NCBI RefSeq assembly: GCF_023973825.1
Contig: NC_090116.1
Location: 496,001 to 560,000 of the forward strand
Length of the DNA stretch: 64,000 nt
Direction of reading: 5' to 3'
Source of the DNA: Plasmodium brasilianum
Taxonomy: Eukaryota; Apicomplexa; Aconoidasida; Haemosporida; Plasmodiidae
Part shown: one piece after another, positions 36,328-46,606 of the stretch
Layout: each line of letters opens with the position of its first letter
How positions within the stretch are numbered: the stretch's first letter is position 1
The notes under the pieces: generated by a model
The model's input: only the letters and a program-made list of their open reading frames with translations
Told to the model about the DNA's origin: nothing
Database searches by the model: none
Program-made: the position numbers and the translations under genes

Positions 36328-36470
36328 AAAAATTAAATGAATAAATGAATGAATAAATGAATGAATAAATGAATGAATAAATGAATGAATAAATAAATGT
36401 ATAAATGAATGTATAAATGAATGTATAAATGAATAAATGAATGCATAAATGTATAAATAAATGAATTAAA
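36328..36470. repeat. 12-base tandem repeat (GAATGAATAAAT)
   Basis: About eleven copies of a 12-base unit lie here, drifting to GAATGTATAAAT in the right half. The array is non-coding, 620-760 bases upstream of SOF1. Confidence 0.88.
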
Positions 36471-37093
36471 ATACATAATTCATTAAAAACAATTCTGCGC
36501 ATTCTGGTAGAAGAAGATTCTTCGTTTTAATGTAAAAATTTCAGCAATCTTCATGATGAAGTATATATTATTATAAAAATATTACTAAATTACTTCCTTC
36601 TTTTTGCATATTTTTAAAAAAATATTTTAATTGAGATAAACTCATTTTAGAGGAATTTACAATAAAAACAGAATAGCATTATAAAAAAAAAAAAAAGGAA
36701 ACAAAAAAAAAAAAATATTTTTGACATGATTTTTTTTAGTCATTAACTTGTTACTTATACATGACGATTTAGATATTCTAGAAACTGGCAATATAACATA
36801 TGTTGGTATTCCTCCTTAGGGATAAGAAAAGAGGAGTGTTGCTATACTATGCACGCCCTAATAAACAAATAGGCATATACATATATACATGTACATTTAC
36901 ATATATACGTATATAAGTATATGTATATACATGCTTGTATATGAATACGTGTGCACGAACATATCTGCGTATATGGTATGAGGCACAAGGTCATATGGAC
37001 ACTTGCGCCCCCAGATAACGTAAAAAGCTAGGTGTATAACTGGTGAAAAATATTAAGAAAAAACGAAGGAAAAAGAAAGGTTAGGACCACAAG

Positions 37094-38488
37094 ATGGAAG
37101 TAAAAGTTTTGCACAGGAATCCCGAGGATTATAAGAATAATCCTGGTTTTTCTAATTATAAGCATGTGAGAAGCTTTGAAAAGAATATCCATTTATTTCA
37201 GAGAGAAATAGAATATAAAAGAGCTTTAAATGCTACAAAAATTGACAAAATATTCGCAAAACCGTTAGTAAAATGTTTAGATGGACATGATGATTCTATT
37301 AGATGTATTTGCGTGTCAAATAAAAACTTAACCGACTTATATAGTGGAAGTTGTAATGGCTTTATAAATACTTGGAATATTTTAGATAAAAAATTAATGA
37401 GGAAATTAAAGGCACATGATGGGTTTGTAAGAGGATTATGTACAAGCTATGATGATAAATATCTCTTCAGTTGTGGTGATGATAAATATATAAAGCAATG
37501 GACTATTGAAAAAAATAAAAACATAAATGAATTAACTGAAGAAGATACAGTAGAACAAAATATGAATAATTTAAATTATCTAGAAAATGAAATAATTCCA
37601 AAAAAGATCTATGTTTGTAAAAGTGTACCTAACAGTATTGATAAGCATTTTTCAGAGGCTCTAATAATATCAGGTAGTCAGACATTAGATGTGTGGGATT
37701 ATTATAGAAATAATGCAATAGCTAGCTTTGATTATAATAGTGAATATATATATTATGTAAAATTTAATTATGCACAAAGAAATTTAGTTGGTTTAACCTT
37801 ATCAGATAATTCAGTGGGACTAGTAGATATTAGAAATAAAGTACCAATTAAAAAATTATTTTTAAAATATAGAAGTAATTCACTAAGCTGGAATAATATG
37901 AACCCTAAGCAATTTATTGTTGCTAATGAAGATTCGAATTTATATACCTTTGATATAAGATATTTGAAGACAGCTTATATGGTGCATAAAGGTTTTGTAA
38001 ATGCTGTATTAGATGTTGACTTTTCTCCAATTGGAAATAAGTTCGTTGCTTGTTCTTATGATAAAACTATTCGACTGTATAATAATGACGAACCAACAAG
38101 TTATGATGTATATCATACTAGACGCATGCAACATGTGTTATGTTGTAAATATAGTTTAGATGCAAAATATGTTTTGACAGGAAGTTCTGACATGTGCATA
38201 CGAATTTGGAAATCATGTGCGCATGAACCTTCTGGAGTATTATCATTTAAAGAAAAACAAGCCATAAATTATCGAAATAAATTAAAAGAAAAATATGCAT
38301 CATTAAAAGAAATTAAAAGAATCCGAGAACATCATCATGTTCCTGCTCTAATTAAAAGCATGTCTGATAAAAAGAAAATTATGCTAGAAGCAAAGAAAAG
38401 AAAAGAGCAAAATATAATTAACCATTCAAAAAAATACGATCGAAAACCTATACCAGAGAAAAAGAAAATATTCGTCACTGAACAGTAG
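37094..38488 (+). CDS. SOF1: SOF1/DCAF13 WD40 protein of the small-subunit processome
   Basis: This single-exon protein has 464 residues, close to human DCAF13 (about 445). SOF1 is a U3 snoRNP-associated factor needed in the nucleolus for early 18S rRNA processing. The N-terminus MEVKVLHRNPEDY matches the family. WD40 repeats follow, for example LDGHDDSIRCICVS ending in NTWNI, KAHDGFVRGLCTSYDDKYLFSCGDD..IKQW, FVNAVLDVDFSPIG..YDKTIRLY and YVLTGSSDMCIRIWK. The C-terminal 90 residues are the basic SOF1 domain (EKQAINYRNKLKEKY, IKRIREHHHVP, KKRKEQNI). There are no introns and few low-complexity inserts, in contrast to its neighbours. It is divergent from PRP31. The call is secure. Confidence 0.96.
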   Translation: MEVKVLHRNPEDYKNNPGFSNYKHVRSFEKNIHLFQREIEYKRALNATKIDKIFAKPLVKCLDGHDDSIRCICVSNKNLTDLYSGSCNGFINTWNILDKKLMRKLKAHDGFVRGLCTSYDDKYLFSCGDDKYIKQWTIEKNKNINELTEEDTVEQNMNNLNYLENEIIPKKIYVCKSVPNSIDKHFSEALIISGSQTLDVWDYYRNNAIASFDYNSEYIYYVKFNYAQRNLVGLTLSDNSVGLVDIRNKVPIKKLFLKYRSNSLSWNNMNPKQFIVANEDSNLYTFDIRYLKTAYMVHKGFVNAVLDVDFSPIGNKFVACSYDKTIRLYNNDEPTSYDVYHTRRMQHVLCCKYSLDAKYVLTGSSDMCIRIWKSCAHEPSGVLSFKEKQAINYRNKLKEKYASLKEIKRIREHHHVPALIKSMSDKKKIMLEAKKRKEQNIINHSKKYDRKPIPEKKKIFVTEQ

Positions 38489-38940
38489 GCGATAGGGGCA
38501 TATTGAGGGGAAACAACCAACGAATGTTATGATTGAACATAGCATTTCTTTTTTTTTTTCCAGCTGTCCTCCTACTGTTAACCGCATACATGTTTTACTA
38601 AACGGTAAAAATTAATATATACACAATGTATATAAATTTTCGCGTTATGGCATCCTCCAATTTTTGTTCCTATATTTATTATCATCTGAGCGTACTTTTT
38701 CGGTCCCTTCAACACGTCTACGCTTTTTTTTTTTTTTTTTTATGAACATTTTTCATACGTATTAAACACTTATTAAACTTTTAAAAATTAAAAATACGGT
38801 AATTTCTGAAGTGCAACCGGAAATTTTTATCCATCGTTTTATCTTTGTTAAGACAAATACTTGGGGAAGAAAGAGGCGGGCGTAATTTTTAACCACTTTG
38901 AAAAGTGTACCACTATTCTTAATTGACAAAATGTTTAGGT

Positions 38941-38997
<57 letters not shown>

Positions 38998-39213
38998 ATG
39001 CATACTTACACAAGTAAAATTTTACTACTGCACGTGGGAAAATTGTTTAAAACAAATTTTTCTTAAAAATAAGTTAAAAGAAACAATTATAAGGAAAGTA
39101 TGCGCATATATACATACTTACATACATATGCGTAATATATAGTGCATATTTTGGGAAGTATGATAAAGAAATAAAACAAACAAGAAATTAAACTTATTTT
39201 CGCCCATTCCATT
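38489..39213. other. Convergent intergenic region after SOF1
   Basis: This 725-base gap lies between the stop codons of SOF1 and the METTL13-type gene. It includes a T-run near 38725-38742 and an AT dinucleotide array. No supported gene is present. Confidence 0.6.
38945..38990. repeat. AT dinucleotide microsatellite
   Basis: About 22 uninterrupted TA units lie here, followed by TGTGTGTATG. The array is non-coding. Confidence 0.93.
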
Positions 39214-39736
39214 TCACATAATCTTGACATTATGTATAAAATTCTTAAAATCAAAGTTTAAAAACCATTTATCGTAATTCTTTTTGATCTGCAGCAAGGG
39301 AAAAAAAAAGCATAAACATGTAAAGAAGTAGACAAATAAATGAATAATATATATATATACATGTATATACACATACGTGCACATGCTTATATACATACAT
39401 GGCCTCAATTAGCATAGTTTCCATATGACTCAACACGTGTTCATCAAGCAATATAACGAAAAATACCATTTCCATTAGGCCTATATGAAACGTAGAAATC
39501 CTTTCCTCTGTTATCACCTCCGAGCTGCAAACAATGACGTCATTAATTTCCTAAAAAGAAAAACACAAATAAGTGCAAGCATATACATACGTATATACAC
39601 AATGCATATATGCAAACCCATTGTTCAAGCGACTTATCGCCATTCGTACAAAATTTTCCTCATTTTGCTTCTATTTTCATTACGAAGTTACTGTCAAATT
39701 ATTTAAGGTCTTTTTCTTTTTCTTTTTCTTTTTCTT

Positions 39737-39767
<31 letters not shown>

Positions 39768-40568
39768 GGTTTAATTCCTTACCTTATTAGATGATGAGAT
39801 ATTTATAACAGACACAAATAAAGTTTTAAAAAGTTGATATACATAAGTCCGAGCTTTAATATCACGTGTTAATAAATTAATAACCAAAATTCCATTTTCT
39901 TTCAAAATTTTTTTAATACTTGAGATAATTTCCTTATTTAAAAATTTAACATGGGGACAAGTAATGTGTATCTTGCAATCATTTATTTGTATGTACGAAT
40001 TTTGAGAATTGTTCATATCAAGAAATATAATATCATAAAATTGTGCTTTGTCAAAATTTTGTATGTAATCATAGGCGTCATTTATTAAGTAATTTGTTAT
40101 ATACTTTTCATTAATTTTCATTTGTTCATCAAAAAATAAGGAATAAAATTTGTGCACTGTTTCATCTATTTCAATTATATCAAAATGTAAATAATAATCA
40201 TAAAATATCGATTTGATAATATTTGAAAGTACATTAGTACCTCCTCCTAATATACATATATTTATGAAATTTTTTTCTTTTATAAAATTGGTATTTATTA
40301 TAAAAAAAAAACTACAACAAAAATTTATATGATATTGGCTAGCTGATTCAATATATTCGAAATTTATTTTTTCCTCCTTTTCTTTTTTTGTGTATATTAA
40401 TTCAGACTGAACAGTTAATGGATCGTAGGAAAATATCATTTGTCTTTTATAAATCTCTTTATTTTTAAAATAAATTTCCTTCTCTTTTTTATTTTTCTCA
40501 ATTGCAAAAAGGGCATCGTCCCACATATTGTGCGTTTCTCCGCCGTTACTTTTGCTGTTTGTCTCGTT

Positions 40569-40600
<32 letters not shown>

Positions 40601-42314
40601 CTGTATTATCCCTATCGAAGATAAAATTTTCCGAAATGAACTCCTCTGTAACTAGCACGTCCCGTATTATAATAGTTGAACAGTATTTTGACTTTTCATG
40701 ACCGATAATTTTACAATCTTTCACGTCTTCATTTAGAGCCATTATTGGGAAATTGCTGGAATTAGGTAGAGCTAACTCGTTTAGAATATTCTGTAGCTCA
40801 TTTTTAATGGAATCTAAAAGTATATTAACTGAATTACTGTTTGCGTATAACTCACTTTGCAGATTATTATTTAATGGAGTACTTCCATTGCCAGTGTTAC
40901 TAATTACTTGAGCATCTTTTTTCCCCATGTTTTCCGAAGTTCCCCCTTGATTTACATGGCTAGTTAGTCCATTCAGGTACTGCTTTGTACTTCCATATCC
41001 ATTTAACGCAACGCATGAATTATTATCATTATTAACATTATTATCATTATTATCATTACCGTCATTATTGTAATAGAGGCTTACACTGCTTTCCCGCTTT
41101 TCATTACGTAAAGCAGCGTTACAATTATTTGTACTTTGGATTATGCTTCCAGTGAAACATGTATCATGCTTTCCCTTATAAGCACTTTCATTCTGCTTAT
41201 TATCATTATCTTCATCAAGGGACAACATAAAGTTGGACTTCATCACTAGGAGCAACCTCCTAGTTTTTGCCTTTCTCGCCAGTTCTTCATTCCCTTCTGC
41301 AGTAGCATAAAGTGAATGAAACTCATATCCAAATGGCACTACTATGACAACTGTGTTATATGTAACTTGTGCATTGTTTGAATCATATACAATTACATTA
41401 TAAGTGCATTTATTTAAATTATTATTAAATATATCTAGAATTATTCTCTTTCCCTTTTTAAATATATGGAGGTTTACATTTTCTCGAGTTTGATTTATTT
41501 CTTGTGGTAATTTCCATAAAGATATAACACTTGTTGAATTGTTTTCTAAATGTACAAAATTAGCAGTATACTCCTTTTTCTTTTTATCACTTTTATAAAG
41601 GGCAAAAACAAAGGGATGATATTTAAATTCACTTGTATTTTTTTTTATCAGAAAAGGAATTACTTCTAATTTTACATTTTCGTTATATATATTTCTAACA
41701 ACTTCTTTAATTATATAATATTGCGCTAAAGTAATAATAATAAATAAATCCCCTTTATTAAGATATTTTAAAATAATAGAAAAATAATTTTTTGCATTAC
41801 TTTTACATATTTCCTCTTCATTTTCATTACATGATATATAAGCATCTAAAAAAGCTTTATCAAAAAAAATTTTAAAGTCTTTTTTGTTTTTTATTTTCAC
41901 TTTTTCTAAATTTTCTAATAAATTATCAAATGCTTTCCTATCGCTAATATCAATATTTATATATTCCATTTTATCTCCAAACTTTTTACGCATTTTATTA
42001 ATTACTACATCTGAATAATCTATGTTGATAATATTATCAAAACCGTCTTCATAAAATTCATAGCTTATATTTGAATTCCCACATCCTGTATTTATTATTA
42101 AACAATTTTTGTTTACTAGTTCTTTTTTCAAATCACCATTTGCTTCTTCATTACAATAATTTAATCTTCCTTTTATGCATTTATAAACAATGCTTTTTAT
42201 ATCTTCATATGTGCCATACCATTCGAAATTTTTTTTATCAAAAGCTTGGAAGAAACTATTCCAGTACTCCCTACTTCGAAAATCAGAGTAACCTGCTGGT
42301 AAAATCTCCATCAT
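39214..42314 (-). CDS. METTL13: METTL13/eEF1A-KNMT-type dual methyltransferase, three exons
   Basis: Human METTL13 methylates eEF1A at its N-terminus and at Lys55 with two separate seven-beta-strand domains. The N-terminal domain here starts LPAGYSDFRSREYWNSFF and has the SAM motif IINTGCGNSNISYEFYEDG with the acidic strand end NIIDYSDVVI-like. The C-terminal spermidine-synthase-like domain has ICILGGGTNVLSNIIK and FDIIEIDETVHKFY. An Asn-rich and poly-Lys insert separates them. The exons are 42314-39783, 39550-39395 and 39288-39214, giving 920 residues. The two small 3' exons supply the expected C-terminal strand (EINDVIVC) and an ending VKIM that parallels the VKIV end of the human protein. 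Phase is 0 at both junctions, but the exon 2 donor (TAT|gtatat) is less certain because GAGGCCAT|gtatgt is also possible. The protein is longer than the human one (about 700). Confidence 0.88.
40573..40600 (-). repeat. Coding poly-A tract (28 A) giving poly-Lys in the METTL13-type gene
   Basis: On the coding strand an unbroken run of about 28 A encodes about ten consecutive lysines in the linker between the two methyltransferase domains. Length could vary between isolates or be misread in sequencing. The frame stays open as given. Confidence 0.85.
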
Positions 42315-44416
42315 CCGGTTACCCCCTATTTATAACTCACACAAATGATACACAGAACTGAGGGAGAATGCGTTTTCTTAAAAGAGTTGTTAAACACGCA
42401 GTTAGACTGATGAGTTGATTCACGGTTACAGGCCTCTACTCAGGAGTATGTTACGCACACACATGCAAAAAGGTACATACATAAAATACGTGCACATGCA
42501 CATACATACGTACATACATATATCTATACATGTACATATACGTAACAAATAATCCTTTGACGAACGGAGCTAAAATTTTCAAAGAGCATTTAAGGTGTAG
42601 AATTTTCTCCCAAAATCCCACTTCTTCGAAATAGGTGCATAAAGACAGTTCATTCAAATGTTTGCTTAACTGTTCATTTTAAGCGTTTATTTAATTAACA
42701 AATTCTTGTTTATTCGGGTTTCTTTAAACCCCTTGCCTTTGGATTCAAAATTTAAGTCTTCATACATTGATGTGCTTATTTTCGTTATATATATCAATGG
42801 AGGTTATATATACTCCCACAAAGAAAAGTATCAATTATGTAGGAAAATACGTATGTTGTTTCATTTACTTTATATGTTGGGGCTTATTTTTGATACACTA
42901 CAGATCTTCAAAATGCAGTAGAATTATTCATTTATTTCATATATATAAGTAAAATATGTACACACAGCATTACATGCCCCCAATGTATGTATAGAAGCTG
43001 CATGAAACGCGTACGGCACCTATATATTTAGGTCCAAACTGTAACATTAAAAATAATTTTCACAACAATTATTATTCCTTCTTATTAAGGTATACTGTAC
43101 AATTTATTATTTATTATATTAAGGTATTATTTTTTTTTTTTTTTTTTCATATATAGCCTTTAACTTTCTACATGTAAATTTTAGTAATATTCTTAAGGGC
43201 CAAAAAAGATGAAATGCTTTTAACCGCTTTGAACAGAAAAGAATACCTCTTCTTATTTGTATGAAAATGATATATAAAAAATTAAAAAAAAAAAAAAGAA
43301 AAAGGTTATTATATAAAAATTAAGCTCCCATTTTATATTTTCTTCTCCTTTTCGTTAGAATAATTATTCTATATTTTAACGAAAATTACCATTGCGCATT
43401 GTATTATATGTAATATTACGTTCTACATACCACATATATGTTTTTTTATATACAAAACGTAATTAGGGAGTATGTTTGGCCGCTTCCTTATAAAAGGATG
43501 TTCATGATGATTATCAAAAATCAAAGCCTATGATGAAGTACATATATATATATATATATATATATATGATGAAAATTCCTTTTCCCATTTGCACTGTTCG
43601 TTTTTACTTTATTTTATTTTATTTATTTATTTTTTTTTTTTCATATTATCTATGCCCTTATTTTGTTTTTTCTCCTACATAATTAGTAAGCACATAATTT
43701 CACATTTTTTCTGCGTTTTCAAAAAAATTCATTATTATGAACTTCTGTTTTTTCGTGCTATTATATGTGTACTTGTATTTATATATACATTTATATGTAC
43801 ATTTATATATACATTTATATGTACATTTATATATACATTTATATGTACATTTATATATACATTTATATGTACATTTATATATACATTTATATGTACATTT
43901 ATATATACATTTATATGTACATTTATATATACATTTATAGTAAATTTATATATACATTTATAGTACATTTATATATACATTTATATGTACATTTATCTTT
44001 ATATTTATGTATTGTATCTGTGAGAACCTTAAAGAAAAAAAAAAAAAAAATCACGCATAATAAATTTTTATGTGGAGGTGGAGAATGACTAACTAATATT
44101 TTATTGCTCATTACATCGAAAAGGATTTTTCGAAAGATTTAAGATAAATTTATTTTTGCTATTTTTGTTCACATATTAATCTATGACCCTTTATTGCTCA
44201 AATTAAGAATTAAAGGAAAAAAAAAAGAGTTCGTATTTTTTTACTTTTACAGTAAAGAGCTGCTTTTCCATTTTTTCGGTAAAGAGGAGCTTTCCCATTT
44301 GTGCAGTAAAGAGAAGTATTTCCATTTTCTCATATTCCCTGAACGTATATTTGCAGTACGTCGACCCGTTACTTCGTCCGTGTGTGTCCCCCTTGCCCCC
44401 TTGAGATGAAAACAAA
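42315..44416. other. Divergent intergenic region between the METTL13-type gene and the DnaJ gene
   Basis: These 2.1 kb separate divergent start codons. They include a T-run at about 43130-43147, a TATA array at about 43541-43567 and a 24-base tandem array. A series of imperfect AGTAAAGAG...CATTTT copies lies at about 44250-44335, just upstream of the DnaJ start. No supported gene is present. Confidence 0.55.
43778..43998. repeat. 24-base tandem repeat (TATATACATTTATATGTACATT-type)
   Basis: About nine copies of a 24-base unit alternate ATTTATATATAC and ATTTATATGTAC. The copies are nearly identical in the left two-thirds and degenerate on the right. Open frames in several registers ([16 protein letters not shown]) are artefacts of the 24-base period. 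Confidence 0.92.
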
Positions 44417-46606
44417 ATGTTTCCTTTGAGAATTCTGCGAAAGGCATGGAACGATAATTTTATTTTTGAAAGAAAATATTTCACAGAGATATTATTTAGA
44501 GGGGAAAAGAATAAAAAAGTAAAAATATGTAGTAGGAGTAGTCCATTTTATTCCTATAGTAGAAATATAAATACTTCTAGAAAATGTCTGAACCAAGATC
44601 CGTATACAGTATTGGGTTTATCAAAAAATGCTACAACGAGTGAAATTAAGAAACAGTTTCGTTTACTAGCCAAGAAATATCATCCAGATATAAACCCGTC
44701 TCCTGATGCAAAACAAAAAATGGCTAGTATAACAGCAGCATATGAATTATTATCCGATCCTAAAAAAAAAGAATTTTATGATAAAACAGGAATGACTGAT
44801 GATATGAATTATGAAAATCAATCTTCATCAAATTTTGAAGGTTCATTTTCAGGGTTTGGTGATGCATCTTTTATGTTTACAGATTTTGCAGAAATGTTTA
44901 CAAACATGGCTGGAACGAAAAGTAGTTCAACTAGAGGTGAAGATATTCAAACAGAAATTACTTTAAAATTTATGGAAGCTATTAAAGGATGTGAAAAGAA
45001 TATCAGATTAAATGTTAAAGTGTCTTGTAATAATTGTAATGGGACAGGTAAAAAACCCGGTACCAATTTAACCATATGTAAAGTTTGTAACGGTTCAGGT
45101 ATTCAACGAATGGAAAGAGGTCCTATAATTATTGGAGTACCATGTCGAAATTGTTCAGGGAATGGACAAATTATTAATAACCCATGTAAACATTGTTCAG
45201 GTAGTGGAGTAAAATTTCAAACAAAAAACATTACTCTAGATATCCCTCCAGGAATTAAAAAAGGTATGCAGATGAGAATTCCAAATCAAGGCCATTCAGG
45301 ATATAGAGGTGGAAAAAATGGTCATCTATTTGTTACTATAAACATTGAACCACATAAAGTTTTTAAATGGGTTGATGATAATATTTATGTAGATGTACCA
45401 TTAACTATTAAACAATGTCTTCTAGGTGGTGTCGTTAATATTCCTACCCTTAATGGTGATATGGATTTACTTATTCGACCAAAAACTTATCCTAATTCTG
45501 AAAAAGTTTTAAAAGGTAAGGGACCATGTAAAGTAGATTCACATACAAATGGTGATCTTATCATAAAATTTAGTTTAAAAATACCTGATAAATTAACACA
45601 TAGACAAGTGGAATTGATTGAGGAATTTAACAGAATTGAAATGGGGCTATCAAACACGCAAAACACCAATAGACCAATGGACGATTGTGATAATGCCAGT
45701 GCTCGTGCTACTCCAAAGGGGGATACCAGTACCAGTGGCAGTACCAGTGGAATCAATAACAAAAATAGGAATAATAATAGTAGCGGCAATAGTACCGATA
45801 ACAGGAGCATCAACAACAGTGGCAACTGCAAGGTCAACGCAAATGAAAGAGGGGAGAAGAACATTCCCAAACCTCCACCATTATCGCAGAAAAAAAAATA
45901 CATAAATAAATTAGAAGGAACGAATTCGTCTAACGTACCCATTCCCCCTCCACCTCCTACATCCTCGTCCAGTGCATCGAAAGAAAAATATGCAAGTGGA
46001 CGAAGTGCGAATAAACAAAGAGCGAAGGAACAAAATGCGAATGGACATAGTGCGAATGAACAAAACGCGAATGGACATAGTGCGAATGGACATAGTGCGA
46101 ATGGACATAGTGCGAATGGACATAGTGCGAATGAACAAAACGCGAATGAACGGAGTGCGAATGAACAAAATACGAATGAACAAAATGCAAATGAACAAAA
46201 TAATGCCGCGAATGAAGATAGCAAATTGAATAGTAACATGAACAACAGTTATAGCTATGATGATAATTATTACTCTAGTAAGGTAAAGAATACTAATCAC
46301 ATGAAAAGTGTTGAACATGCGAATAGTGTTAATAATTCTAACATAAACCAAGTAGATAATACAGCTTATATATTTGACAAGTCCACAAAGGAATCTCTAA
46401 ACTTTAGTAATCAACACACTGTTAACATAAATAACGGTAGCAGTGGAACTACCATCAGCAGTAGTAATAGTATAGGAAATGGAAAAAATAATAACAAATC
46501 AGACGATTCATATAAAGAGGAAAGAGACAAAAAGAGAAGCTCCACTACTTCAACTTTTTCATATGCTAAAAAGTGGATTACTGAAAAATTAAAGCCAAAC
46601 AATTGA
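44417..46606 (+). CDS. PFJ1: Type I DnaJ/HSP40 of an organelle (PFJ1-like)
   Basis: This single-exon 729-residue co-chaperone stimulates HSP70 ATPase and binds unfolded protein. A basic, hydroxylated N-terminal extension of about 60 residues suggests organelle import. The J domain is at about 61-125 with HPD at 89-91, and a Gly/Phe region follows at about 140-165. The zinc-binding region has four CxxCxGxG motifs: CNNCNGTG, CKVCNGSG, CRNCSGNG and CKHCSGSG, at residues 204-264. The C-terminal substrate domains follow to about 410. The last 315 or so residues are Plasmodium-specific low complexity, including PPPPP and a run of NGHSA/NEQNA pentapeptides. P. falciparum PFJ1, which has this architecture, has been reported as an apicoplast protein that interacts with the plastid replication origin. 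Mitochondrial Mdj1-like function is the alternative. Confidence 0.93.
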   Translation: MFPLRILRKAWNDNFIFERKYFTEILFRGEKNKKVKICSRSSPFYSYSRNINTSRKCLNQDPYTVLGLSKNATTSEIKKQFRLLAKKYHPDINPSPDAKQKMASITAAYELLSDPKKKEFYDKTGMTDDMNYENQSSSNFEGSFSGFGDASFMFTDFAEMFTNMAGTKSSSTRGEDIQTEITLKFMEAIKGCEKNIRLNVKVSCNNCNGTGKKPGTNLTICKVCNGSGIQRMERGPIIIGVPCRNCSGNGQIINNPCKHCSGSGVKFQTKNITLDIPPGIKKGMQMRIPNQGHSGYRGGKNGHLFVTINIEPHKVFKWVDDNIYVDVPLTIKQCLLGGVVNIPTLNGDMDLLIRPKTYPNSEKVLKGKGPCKVDSHTNGDLIIKFSLKIPDKLTHRQVELIEEFNRIEMGLSNTQNTNRPMDDCDNASARATPKGDTSTSGSTSGINNKNRNNNSSGNSTDNRSINNSGNCKVNANERGEKNIPKPPPLSQKKKYINKLEGTNSSNVPIPPPPPTSSSSASKEKYASGRSANKQRAKEQNANGHSANEQNANGHSANGHSANGHSANGHSANEQNANERSANEQNTNEQNANEQNNAANEDSKLNSNMNNSYSYDDNYYSSKVKNTNHMKSVEHANSVNNSNINQVDNTAYIFDKSTKESLNFSNQHTVNINNGSSGTTISSSNSIGNGKNNNKSDDSYKEERDKKRSSTTSTFSYAKKWITEKLKPNN
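46000..46215 (+). repeat. 15-base coding repeat (GCGAATGGACATAGT / GCGAATGAACAAAAC)
   Basis: About fourteen tandem copies lie in the DnaJ tail and encode the pentapeptides ANGHS, ANEQN, ANERS and TNEQN. Copies differ at only a few bases, which points to recent expansion. All six frames remain open because the unit length is a multiple of three. Confidence 0.93.

Larger units (their letters stand above)
35247..37093. other. Divergent intergenic region between PRP31 and SOF1
   Basis: These 1.85 kb lie between two divergent start codons and so probably act as a bidirectional promoter region. They hold three separate tandem arrays (listed separately), an A-run at about 36199-36220 and TATA-rich stretches near 36010 and 36880-36930. 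No supported gene is present. Confidence 0.6.

Noticed and set aside
43589..43963. 124-codon Phe/Tyr/Ile/Cys/Thr frame
   Set aside because: It is built from the 24-base tandem array plus a T-rich flank.
45487..46245. 252-codon frame on the minus strand opposite the DnaJ gene
   Set aside because: It is a shadow of the DnaJ low-complexity tail and 15-base repeat. The plus-strand frame has all DnaJ motifs.
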